DNA from: CAYMJK01 sp043101635
GTDB taxonomy: Bacteria > Planctomycetota > Phycisphaerae > Phycisphaerales > UBA1924
Assembly: GCA_043101635.1 (NCBI GenBank)
Contig: JBICIE010000282.1
Coordinates: 1-28,002, forward strand
Length of the DNA stretch: 28,002 nt
Direction: 5' to 3'
In this document: positions 14,933-21,663 of the stretch, one piece after another
Layout: each line of letters starts with the position of its first letter
Numbering within the stretch: position 1 is the stretch's first letter
Notes under the pieces: model-generated
What the model was told of the DNA's origin: nothing
The model's input: the letters and a program-made list of their open reading frames with translations, nothing else
The model's database searches: none
Made by a program: the position numbers and the translations under genes

Positions 14933-15070
14933 GGGACCAGGGACCAGCCACCGGCGACCGGGGGGAGCGCGCTCTTCGACGTTGGCGTTCCATGAAAGTG
15001 CAGTAGTGCACCCCGTTGGCCGTGGCCGCGCGATCTACCCTGGTCGCTGGTCGCCGGTTGCTGGTCCCTG
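14933..15070. repeat. Heptamer-based inverted repeat between frr and the S10 peptidase
   Basis: The left arm (14933-14961) is built of 7-bp units GGGACCA, GGGACCA, GCCACCG, GCGACCG. The right arm (15038-15070) on the opposite strand reads GGGACCA, GCAACCG, GCGACCA, GCGACCA. A 22-bp stretch (14938-14959 against 15070-15049) pairs with one mismatch. The arms are about 76 bp apart and fill the space between convergent genes, so the element could also act as a bidirectional transcription stop. A short copy of the motif recurs at 27902-27913. Confidence 0.75.
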
Positions 15071-15072
15071 CG

Positions 15073-16629
15073 TCACCCCACCACTGCCTTCGCGTCCCGC
15101 ATCAGCGATTTGCGGGAGCGGTCCCATGAGTAGAACATGTGGCCGCCATCGTAGTTCTTCAGGACCACCTGCTTGCGCAGCTGCTCGGGCAGGCGCAGCT
15201 GGGCGACCGAGCGCTCGCTGGAGAAGTACGCGGTCACCAGGTCGTACCAGCCGTGGCAGATCAGCAGCTTCATGGATGGGCTGGTCGCCAGGCCGTAGCG
15301 CGTGTCATCGGCGCAGTCGAGCTGGCGCTGCCAGTAGCCGGGCATAGTGTCATCCTTCCACAGCTCGCCCACCTCCCAGCCGAGCAGCAGGTACTCGCGC
15401 TCGGTGGTGAGGCCAAGCTCGGCCCGCAGCAAGGTGTTGATGGCAGCGCTGAAGGCCGGCATAATGCCCGCCAGCGTCGGATCCGGGTTGGGCATCATGC
15501 CCTCGCGATCGGGAAAGACGTTGGGGCCGGTGATGGCGGCATCGTACAGGCCGCAGATCAGGCCCTGGTCGCGCAGCAGCTCGCGCGCGAAGATGTTGAT
15601 CGGCACGCGCCCGCCGTGACGGGCGATCAGTTCCGCAGGCAGGCCGAGCAGGTCGGCGAGCTGCTTGAGGACCTTGTCGCGCTCGGCTTTCGGGGCCCGC
15701 TCGCCGCGGAGCAGCATCGAGGCGAAGGTCTGCTCGGCGAAGTCCTCGGCGGCCGTGCGCAGCTCGGCGGTCTTCATGCCTTGGAAGCGCCCGCGCGAGC
15801 GCTTGTGATGGGCTGCGGCCAGCGCCATCGGCGGGATGGTGTTGATCCACGGCCACAGGTCGTAATCCGTCCCGCCGAGGCCGAGGAAGTCGATCGCGGG
15901 CGAGACCATGATGGCGCCGGTCAGCCCCACCCCGCGCTCCGGCAGAGCCCGCACCAGCTTGCCGACGCGGAAGCCGCCGTAGCTCTCGCCGGCGATCGAG
16001 ACCGGGCTGTCCCAGCGGTTGAACCTGCTGAGCCACTGGCTGACGAACTCGGCGAGCACATCGATGTCGCGCTTGACCTTGTAGAACGGCTGCTTGGCGT
16101 CCGGCAGGCCCTTCGTGCGCTTGGCGGTCTTATCCTCCTCGGCATCGACGCCCTGCTGCTCGAGCTTGCTCTCGGCGACGGTGCGGCTGAGGCCGGTGCC
16201 GACGGGATCGACGAAGACCAGGTCGCTGAAGGCGAGCCAGCTCTCGGCGTTGTCCACCAGCTTGGCCGGGGGCGGCAGCACCTGGCCGGTGGCGCTGAAG
16301 GCGACGCGCCTGGGCCCGGCCGTGCCCAGGTGCAGGAAGGCGCTGGCTGCGCCGGGGCCGCCGTTGAACAGGAACGTCACGGGCCGCTTGCCGCGCCCGC
16401 CGAGCTGATAGCTGGTGAAGAAGACCTCGGCCGTGGGCACGCCGTGCTCGCGCACCAGCAGCCAGTCGGCGTGGACCTTCACCCGCCCCCTGCGCCCGCC
16501 GGCGCCCGCGCCCCAGGCGATCTCGCGCTGGATGCCGGATGGCGTGCGGTAGGCCTTAGCTGGGCCGCTGGCGCTGCTGTCGCCGGCGTTCTTGTCGCTG
16601 GTCTTTTCCGATGAGGGCTTGGTGGGCAT
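15073..16629 (-). CDS. S10 serine carboxypeptidase-like peptidase
   Basis: 518 aa. It is an alpha/beta-hydrolase peptidase of the S10 family, which removes C-terminal residues from peptides. The motifs are the NGGPGAAS oxyanion region (89-96), DPVGTGLS (141-148), nucleophile S216 in AGESYGG, D463 in WYDLVT and H497 in DGGHMFYSW. The ATG at 16629 was chosen because upstream residues are Arg-rich and unlike the family. No Shine-Dalgarno site is visible. The N-terminus (MPTKPSSEKTSDKN) is hydrophilic, with no signal peptide, although many family members are exported, so a cytosolic role or a missed start is possible. It lies 20 bp after the AAA ATPase gene and may be co-transcribed. Confidence 0.9.
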   Translation of the reverse strand: MPTKPSSEKTSDKNAGDSSASGPAKAYRTPSGIQREIAWGAGAGGRRGRVKVHADWLLVREHGVPTAEVFFTSYQLGGRGKRPVTFLFNGGPGAASAFLHLGTAGPRRVAFSATGQVLPPPAKLVDNAESWLAFSDLVFVDPVGTGLSRTVAESKLEQQGVDAEEDKTAKRTKGLPDAKQPFYKVKRDIDVLAEFVSQWLSRFNRWDSPVSIAGESYGGFRVGKLVRALPERGVGLTGAIMVSPAIDFLGLGGTDYDLWPWINTIPPMALAAAHHKRSRGRFQGMKTAELRTAAEDFAEQTFASMLLRGERAPKAERDKVLKQLADLLGLPAELIARHGGRVPINIFARELLRDQGLICGLYDAAITGPNVFPDREGMMPNPDPTLAGIMPAFSAAINTLLRAELGLTTEREYLLLGWEVGELWKDDTMPGYWQRQLDCADDTRYGLATSPSMKLLICHGWYDLVTAYFSSERSVAQLRLPEQLRKQVVLKNYDGGHMFYSWDRSRKSLMRDAKAVVG

Positions 16630-16649
16630 GTCGGAAGGTAGGCGGAGGG

Positions 16650-17861
16650 TCACGATGCGGATCGCTCGGCGGCGTCGGCAGCGCGGCTGAGGCGCTCGCG
16701 GTCTTCGGCGCTGAGATCGCCGGCCGGCCACAGGCCAAGATGCGCAAGGCGCTCACTCCCCTGGGACTCAGCGCCTTGATCAACTACCACGCTCGTGCGC
16801 GCAGGCAGCGACCATTGCCAGGCGCCGGTCCCGACGCCTTTTCGCGAGCAGACGCCGAGGCCGGCCTTGGCCCGGCGCAGCGTGCCGGCGGAGATCCCCA
16901 CCTCCCGGGCATCCTCCTCGATCTCTCGGGCGCTGCGCGGGCCGTCGGCGAGGGCGCTGGCGAGCCACATCGTGGCGAGTTCGAGCGTCGAGGCGCCGCC
17001 GGGCTCCGGCGCCGGCGTCAGCGCCTGGTCGGCGGTGACATCGACCCAGCCGTCCGCCCACTCGACGCGGCAGCAGTCGGTCCCCTCCACCGGCGCCAGC
17101 CGGTACGCCAGTGCGCCGCCATCAGCGCCGATGTTGCTCTTGACCGGGATCAGCAGTTGGCGGGAGCTGTCATCGGGATCGCGGGCCACCATCAGGGCGC
17201 AGCGGACCGCCGCGACGAACGCGATGGAGCCGATGCCCCGGTAGATCGCCGGCCCTGCGGCGTTCTTGTTCAGGTGCGTCACCAGCAGCATGGCCACCCC
17301 GCGCCGCCGGGCCAGATCGCCCAGCGGGCCGAGCACGCGCCGGACTTCGGCGTTGTTGTGCGAGTCGGCGCTGCCCAGGTACGCGCTGACCGGATCGATG
17401 ATGACGAGCCGGCAGGCGTCGGTGCGCTCGATGGCCTCTTCGAGCGCTTCGATGTCGCGATCCAGCGCGAGCATGCGCCGGCCGCCCTCGGCCCGCACCG
17501 CCTCCACCAGGGTCACGCGCGCCGGATCGGCGCCGGCGACATCCATGCGCGGGCGGATGGTGTCGGCCGGATCGTCCTCGGCGCTGAGCATGACCACGCC
17601 GCCCGCAGCCGGGCGCGCTTCGGGATCATCCGGCCAGCCGCCGCCGCGGGTCACACGGGCGGCCAGGTCGAGCGTGAGGGTGCTCTTGCCGAGGCCGGGG
17701 TTGCCGGCGAGCAGTGTCGTCTTGCCCAGGGCCAGATGCGGTCGCCAGAGCCAGCGCACCGGCTCGGGGCGGACATCGCTGAGGCGCCGGCAGATCGCCC
17801 GGCGCGACGCGTCCGGCCCGGCGTGCAGATCAACGGCCTGCTGCTGCCACGAGTCTTCCAT
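16650..17861 (-). CDS. AAA_25/RepA-like ATPase
   Basis: 403 aa from the ATG at 17861, which overlaps the 129-aa gene by 32 bp. It has a RecA-fold core: Walker A GNPGLGKST (53-61), SAEDD (93-97), Walker B RLVIID (151-156) followed by PVSAYLGS, and a THLNKN polar motif (195-200) with IYRGIGSIAFVAAVR after it. This is the AAA_25 group related to plasmid RepA and to helicases next to phage or plasmid primases. After a beta-rich part (to about 290) a winged-helix-like region (about 300-365, SAREIEEDAREVGISAGTLRRAK) would bind DNA. It is probably the replicative or regulatory helicase of a small integrated element. No primase or integrase gene is in the window. Confidence 0.88.
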   Translation of the reverse strand: MEDSWQQQAVDLHAGPDASRRAICRRLSDVRPEPVRWLWRPHLALGKTTLLAGNPGLGKSTLTLDLAARVTRGGGWPDDPEARPAAGGVVMLSAEDDPADTIRPRMDVAGADPARVTLVEAVRAEGGRRMLALDRDIEALEEAIERTDACRLVIIDPVSAYLGSADSHNNAEVRRVLGPLGDLARRRGVAMLLVTHLNKNAAGPAIYRGIGSIAFVAAVRCALMVARDPDDSSRQLLIPVKSNIGADGGALAYRLAPVEGTDCCRVEWADGWVDVTADQALTPAPEPGGASTLELATMWLASALADGPRSAREIEEDAREVGISAGTLRRAKAGLGVCSRKGVGTGAWQWSLPARTSVVVDQGAESQGSERLAHLGLWPAGDLSAEDRERLSRAADAAERSAS

Positions 17862-18219
17862 CGCTGCGTTTCTCCGAGATGAGGATGTCCACCAGCGCGT
17901 GGGCGATCGTCCACAGCGCTCTTCCTGCCGTTTCAACATCGCTGGGCTCGCAGCGCTCGGCCAGCCGGCGCACGGCGCCGATGGCGCGCTCGTCGGGCCA
18001 CGGGGCGTCCTGCTGAGCGATCTCGAGCCATATCACGTACTCGTGCGCCTCGGGCGTGTCGCCGACCTCGCCGGCGCCGAGCAGCAGGTACCGCGCAATC
18101 TCCTGCGCAGCGCCGGCCGGGAAGATCGACGGCGGCAGACACATCGCCACCTCCGCCGCCGCCTGATTGACGGCGATCGCCTGCAGGGCCCACATCGCCT
18201 CGCGGTCGATCGGCGTCAC
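17830..18219 (-). CDS. Hypothetical protein, 129 aa, of the AAA_25 cassette
   Basis: It starts at GTG (18219), overlapping the upstream micro-protein's stop as GTGA, and overlaps the ATPase gene at its 3' end. The protein is mostly helical (DREAMWALQAIAVNQAAAEVAMCLPPSIFPAGAAQEIARYLLLGAGEV), with a later WLEIAQQDAPWPDERAIGAVRRLAERCEP stretch. There is no signal peptide, membrane segment or known motif. Tight coupling on both sides shows that it belongs to the same unit. The function is unknown. Confidence 0.65.
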   Translation of the reverse strand: MTPIDREAMWALQAIAVNQAAAEVAMCLPPSIFPAGAAQEIARYLLLGAGEVGDTPEAHEYVIWLEIAQQDAPWPDERAIGAVRRLAERCEPSDVETAGRALWTIAHALVDILISEKRSDGRLVAAAGR

Positions 18220-18392
18220 GTGCGCCGCTCCGAATCGGCCCCGGGCGCCGGGCGCAGTTCCACGGCCCGCCAGCCGTACAGGCGCAGGATCGTCCGCAGC
18301 AGAAGGCGCAGGCGTACGGCCGGGAGGCGCCCGTATCGGTCCGGACCGCCGGGTTCTGCGCGCAGGCGCACGATGATCTCGGTGGATCTCAT
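18216..18392 (-). CDS. Micro-protein, 58 aa, paralogue of its upstream neighbour
   Basis: An open frame runs from ATG (18392) to TGA (18216). It begins MRSTEIIVRLRAEPGGPD and contains VRLRLLLRTILRLYGWRAVELR. The start overlaps the upstream micro-gene's stop (ATGA, 18389-18392) and the stop overlaps the next start (GTGA, 18216-18219). A hand alignment with the 64-aa neighbour gives about 27 identities in 48 positions, centred on GPD, VRLRL and YGWR. That similarity is good evidence that both are real proteins from a tandem duplication. They are basic and helical. No function is known to me. Confidence 0.75.
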   Translation of the reverse strand: MRSTEIIVRLRAEPGGPDRYGRLPAVRLRLLLRTILRLYGWRAVELRPAPGADSERRT

Positions 18393-18583
18393 GGCGCGCG
18401 CTCCGGCTGAGGCGCAGGCGGCTCCTGGCGCAGGTCGAGCGTGCGCCAGCCGTAGCGGCGCAGATGCATCATCAGCATCAGGCGCAGGCGCACCAGCGGC
18501 TCGCGCCCGTCGGCGTCCGGCCCGGGCGGATCAGCTACCAGGCGCAGCGTGACAATGGTTGAGCCCTCCTGCGCTTCGCGCAC
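18389..18583 (-). CDS. Micro-protein, 64 aa, first gene of the AAA_25 cassette
   Basis: It starts at GTG (18583), with GAGGAGG a few bases upstream, the strongest ribosome-binding site of this unit. The sequence MREAQEGSTIVTLRLVADPP leads into GPDADGREPLVRLRLMLMMHLRRYGWRTLDLR, homologous to the following 58-aa protein, and ends with a Pro-rich tail. Its stop overlaps the next ATG. A possible -10 (TATAGA, 18660-18655 on the minus strand) lies about 72 bp upstream, with no clear -35. The role is unknown. Order and coupling make it part of the ATPase cassette. Confidence 0.72.
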   Translation of the reverse strand: MREAQEGSTIVTLRLVADPPGPDADGREPLVRLRLMLMMHLRRYGWRTLDLRQEPPAPQPERAP

Positions 18584-18792
18584 GGCGCCCTCCTCGGCCG
18601 GCGCGGAGCCGGCTGCGACTGCTGGTCAGACGCCGGCTGGAAACCGAGGCGCCCTCTATAAGGGGACCGCCGGACACCCCCGTGCGCGCGCCACGGACAC
18701 ATGAGACGTCCAGGCGCCGCTGGGGCATCGAGTTGCGCGATGGCGAATAAGCGCCCGGCGCCCGCGGCCATGCGCGCGCACAGGCGCAACAT

Positions 18793-18831
18793 GCCCAAGG
18801 CGCCCAGCCTCAGGGTGTGGGCGCCTTGGGC
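18793..18831. repeat. Perfect 13-bp inverted repeat
   Basis: GCCCAAGGCGCCC (18793-18805) and GGGCGCCTTGGGC (18819-18831) are exact reverse complements with a 13-nt loop. On the plus strand GCCTTGTTT follows, which is a weak T-rich tail. No plus-strand gene precedes it. It could be a terminator of an unseen transcript, an attenuator in the leader of the minus-strand cassette, or a protein-binding site. Confidence 0.6.
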
Positions 18832-18851
18832 GCCTTGTTTCGAGCAAACCC

Positions 18852-18870
18852 GCGACAGGTCCACTGTCGC
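18852..18870. promoter_or_regulatory. Operator-like dyad GCGACAG-N5-CTGTCGC
   Basis: The 7-bp arms are perfectly symmetric around 5 bp, a spacing suited to a dimeric helix-turn-helix regulator. It lies about 270 bp upstream of the micro-protein start. No regulator gene is adjacent, so the assignment is tentative. Confidence 0.3.
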
Positions 18871-18885
18871 ATCGCATGGCGCACG

Positions 18886-18915
18886 AAAAGAGGGCGCGAC
18901 CTTCGCCGCGCCCTC
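18886..18915 (-). terminator. Intrinsic terminator of sppA
   Basis: On the minus strand a 9-bp stem GAGGGCGCG / CGCGCCCTC with an 8-nt loop is followed by TTTT. It lies 37 bp beyond the sppA stop in the correct orientation. Confidence 0.75.
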
Positions 18916-18951
18916 GCTCGCTCGCTCAATCGCTGATTCGCTCTGCCAGCC

Positions 18952-20730
18952 CTACTTCACGCGGATCACCCGCGGCATGATCAGCAGGGCCGGCTCATCG
19001 CGCAGCTGGCGAAGCTGGGTGGCGGCCTCGACCGCCATGGCCCACAGGTCCTCGCCCAGGACCTCGCGCACGCCCGCCAGCGCCGGCGAAGCGCTGCCCA
19101 CCGGCGCCTGCACGAAGCCGCCGAACATCTCCTCCATCATCTCCTGGAAGCTCTTGGGGCCGGGGTAGTGCATCAGGTCCGGGTCGCTGAGGCCAAGCTC
19201 GGAAGCCATCGCCGCGGCGGCGTCCGACAGCCCGCCGATGTCATCGGCCATGCGCAGCTCGACGGCCTCTTCGCCGAGGAACAGCCGGCCCTCGGCGGTC
19301 CGGCTGAGGTCGATCCCCGGCCGGCCGCTGCGCACGCGCTCGGTGAACAGCTCGTAGGTCTGCTCCAACTTGCGCCGCACCAGCTCGCGCTGGTCCTCAT
19401 CCCACGGCTGATCGGAGGCGAACATGTCGGCCCGCGGCCCGCGCGAGCGGCTGACCACGTTGATCTTCAGCGTGTCGTACAGCTCGCCCATCGAGATCTT
19501 TCCGCCGACGACGCCGATGGAGCCGACGATGCTGGACGGATCGACCCAGATGCGGTCGCCCGACACAGCGATGTAGTACCCGCCGCTGGCGGCCATCGAG
19601 CCGACGCTCACCCACACGGGTTTCGTCTCGGCCAGCTCGCGCAGGCCCTGCCAGATCACCTCGCTGGCGATGGCCGAGCCGCCGGGCGAGCTGATGCGCA
19701 CGATCACGCCCTCGATCAGGTCCTCTTTGGCGATCTTGGCGATGGTGTTGCGGATGGTGCGGCTGCCGGTCGAGGGCGAACTGAACATGCTCTCGGGCGT
19801 CGAGTCGCCATCGACGATCACGCCATCGATGTGCAGCACGGCGATGGTCGAGCGGCGCGGCTTGTGCGTCGGCGTCGACGACAGCATGCTGAGGATTGCG
19901 AATGGATTGGCAGTGTCGAGGCTCTGGCCGCCGGCGCCGACGGCGACCGTTTCCCACTGCACGCTGGCGGTGTCCTGGTCCATCGCCGCGGCGACGCGGT
20001 CGCCCAGGTCGGGCAGATCCACGACCTGGTCGATGAGGCCGGCCTCGATGGCCTCCTCGCCCTCGGCCCACCAGGCGATCTCCATGGCCCGGTCCATCTG
20101 CGTGGAACTCAGGCCGCGCCCCTCGGCGATGGTCCCGGTCATGTGCCCGTACATGCTGTCGAGCAGGTGGCTGATGTTCTGGTCCCAGGCGTCCGACGGC
20201 TCCGAGCGCGTCATCTGCTCGCTGGCGCCCTTGTAATCGCCGACCTGGATGAGGTCCGCCTTCATGCCGATCCAGTCCAGCGTGTCGGCCAGGTACATCT
20301 CCTCCATGTACAGGCCGGGCAGCGAGATCATGCTGCCCTGCTGCAGGAACACGCCGTCGGCGTGGGCGCCGAGCATGAGGCCGGTCGGGCCGAACATCTC
20401 GGCGAAGACGTACACCGGCGTGCCGGCGGCCCGGGCGGCCCGCATGGCGGCGCCGATCTCGTCGACGTGGGCCATGCCGAGTTCGGCATCCTTCAGGCGT
20501 ACCACCAGGGCGTCGTGATCGCCCGAGGCGCCCGCCTCGGTGATCGCGTCGGTCACCTCGCGCAGGGTCGGGGCGCCATCGGTCCCGATCAGCCAGGCGA
20601 ACGGGTTCGGCGCCTCCGTCGGCGTCCCCTTGAGTTCCAGCAGCCCCAGGCGCACCTCGCCCTGGGCCAGAGCCGCGGGGCTGGTCAGGCCGACCGCCCC
20701 GAGCATCATCGCGCACAACATCCGCTTCAT
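18952..20730 (-). CDS. sppA: Signal peptide peptidase SppA, 67K type
   Basis: 592 aa. It is a membrane-associated serine protease that degrades signal peptides left after secretion. The ATG at 20730 opens a signal peptide/anchor (MKRMLCAMMLGAVGLTSPAALAQ), while upstream codons are Arg-rich. The protein has two tandem crotonase-like halves as in E. coli SppA (618 aa). The first carries the general-base Lys167 in QVGDYKGASEQMTR. The second carries nucleophile Ser382 in GSMAASGGYYIA, with ISSPGGSAIASE and GSIGVVGGK around it. Both halves of the split catalytic dyad are therefore present and it should be active. It has its own terminator downstream and lies 76 bp after the flagellin gene. Confidence 0.93.
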   Translation of the reverse strand: MKRMLCAMMLGAVGLTSPAALAQGEVRLGLLELKGTPTEAPNPFAWLIGTDGAPTLREVTDAITEAGASGDHDALVVRLKDAELGMAHVDEIGAAMRAARAAGTPVYVFAEMFGPTGLMLGAHADGVFLQQGSMISLPGLYMEEMYLADTLDWIGMKADLIQVGDYKGASEQMTRSEPSDAWDQNISHLLDSMYGHMTGTIAEGRGLSSTQMDRAMEIAWWAEGEEAIEAGLIDQVVDLPDLGDRVAAAMDQDTASVQWETVAVGAGGQSLDTANPFAILSMLSSTPTHKPRRSTIAVLHIDGVIVDGDSTPESMFSSPSTGSRTIRNTIAKIAKEDLIEGVIVRISSPGGSAIASEVIWQGLRELAETKPVWVSVGSMAASGGYYIAVSGDRIWVDPSSIVGSIGVVGGKISMGELYDTLKINVVSRSRGPRADMFASDQPWDEDQRELVRRKLEQTYELFTERVRSGRPGIDLSRTAEGRLFLGEEAVELRMADDIGGLSDAAAAMASELGLSDPDLMHYPGPKSFQEMMEEMFGGFVQAPVGSASPALAGVREVLGEDLWAMAVEAATQLRQLRDEPALLIMPRVIRVK

Positions 20731-20806
20731 GGATCCATCCCTTTCTTTGGCCAATCCTACGGCCTCTGGGGTCCACCCCATGTACCGCCCGGTCGCGGCC
20801 AGCGCT

Positions 20807-21604
20807 TCAGGAAAGGCCCGCCGCAGGGGCGGTTCGCGGCGCCGGCGCAACCGATTCGAGCAGCGTCAGCACCGAGCGGGCGTTCTCACTGGCGATACGG
20901 GTCGTCTCGATGGCCGCCTGCTGGAGGATCTGACCCCGGACGAGCTCAGCGGTCTCGCGGGCGAAATCGGCGTCCTCGATGCGGCTGAGCTCGCCGGCGA
21001 CCGCTTCCATCTCCGCCTGGTGGACCCGCATCATGCTCTCGAGCTGCTGGATGCGCGCCCCGATGCCGGCCCGCTGGGTCGCCACACCGTCGACGGCGTC
21101 CTCGGCCGCTTCGCCGGCCGCTTCAAAGTCGCCGGCCCGCAGCGCCTCCAGGGCTTCGGCCAGCCCCAGCGAAGCGCTGCTCGTGCCCCGGAGGATCTGC
21201 TCGCCGCCGAACGTGCTGGTGTTGGCGATGAAGTCCACCGACTCGACGATCGAACCGGCCCGTTCGAGAATCGCATCCCGCTCGGCCTCGCTGAGCCCGC
21301 CGGTGCTCGCCGCCTGCACCGTCAGGCCGCGCAGCTCGATCGCCAGGTCGCTGACCACGCTCAGGGCGCCTTCCTGGGCGCCGAGCCGGTAGCTCTCGCG
21401 CTGGGCCGCCGTGATCCGGCGCTCCAGGGTCGTCTGCTGGTACTTCAGGTCCGCCGCGACGGCGAAGCCGGCCGGATCGTCGGAGGCCCGGTTGATCTGC
21501 TTGCCGGTGGCCAGCCGCTCCATCGCCTGGGCAACGATGCCATCGGCCCGGCGCAGGGCCCCGAGGCTTCGCAGGTGCGGAATGGCGCTGCCGATACGGC
21601 TCAT
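20807..21604 (-). CDS. Short flagellin
   Basis: 265 aa, the subunit of the flagellar filament, exported through the flagellar type III system. The N-terminal D0/D1 part carries LGALRRADGIVAQAMERLATGKQINRASDDPAGFAVAADL, matching the flagellin pattern (RLSTGxxINxxxDDPAGxAI). The C-terminal part IEDADFARETAELVRGQILQQAAIETTRIASENARSVLTLLE is the typical ending. Between them only about 100 residues remain, so the surface domains D2/D3 are missing and the filament would be smooth. No signal peptide is expected. It stands alone, with no fli, flg or csrA gene near. The ATG at 21604 was chosen because the MSRIGSAIPHLRSL start fits the family. A flagellin-like hook-associated protein is a less likely alternative. 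Confidence 0.9.
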   Translation of the reverse strand: MSRIGSAIPHLRSLGALRRADGIVAQAMERLATGKQINRASDDPAGFAVAADLKYQQTTLERRITAAQRESYRLGAQEGALSVVSDLAIELRGLTVQAASTGGLSEAERDAILERAGSIVESVDFIANTSTFGGEQILRGTSSASLGLAEALEALRAGDFEAAGEAAEDAVDGVATQRAGIGARIQQLESMMRVHQAEMEAVAGELSRIEDADFARETAELVRGQILQQAAIETTRIASENARSVLTLLESVAPAPRTAPAAGLS

Positions 21605-21610
21605 GACAGA

Positions 21611-21624
21611 GGTCCATCTGGACC
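21611..21624. promoter_or_regulatory. Dyad in the flagellin leader
   Basis: GGTCCA-TC-TGGACC ends 7 bp upstream of the flagellin ATG, where the ribosome-binding site should be. The ribosome site itself is poor. A GCCGAT hexamer about 4 bp further upstream (21629-21624 on the minus strand) resembles part of a sigma-28 -10 box, but the matching -35 is weak. Confidence 0.3.
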
Positions 21625-21663
21625 ATCGGCCCGGACTTGCCCCTGCTGAAGCCCGATTCGCCG

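Larger units (their letters stand above)
18584..18885. other. Gene-free region with dyads upstream of the AAA_25 cassette
   Basis: Together with the sppA terminator and tail this makes 368 bp without a convincing gene. Frames on the minus strand here (for example from 18864 or 18877) are Arg/Pro/Gly-rich, run through the hairpins and lack recognisable content. The stretch holds a perfect 13-bp inverted repeat (18793-18831), a 7-bp dyad (18852-18870) and a GTTT/AAAC dyad (about 18838-18850). It also holds the only AT-rich hexamer, TATAGA on the minus strand (18655-18660), a weak promoter candidate for the micro-protein operon. Confidence 0.55.

Noticed and set aside
14925..15072. Canonical rho-independent terminator between frr and the S10 peptidase
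   Set aside because: The inverted repeat has a long loop and no T-run on either strand. It was kept as a repeat, with termination only a possibility.
18535..18877. Minus-strand frames (GTG 18864, ATG 18877) upstream of the micro-protein genes
   Set aside because: They run through the 13-bp inverted repeat, lack a ribosome site, have random-looking Arg/Pro/Ala composition and do not respect the strong ribosome site of the 64-aa gene.
19168..20988. Plus-strand open frame of 606 aa opposite sppA
   Set aside because: It lies over an unmistakable SppA gene and has low-complexity composition rich in His, Gly, Ala and Asp without motifs.
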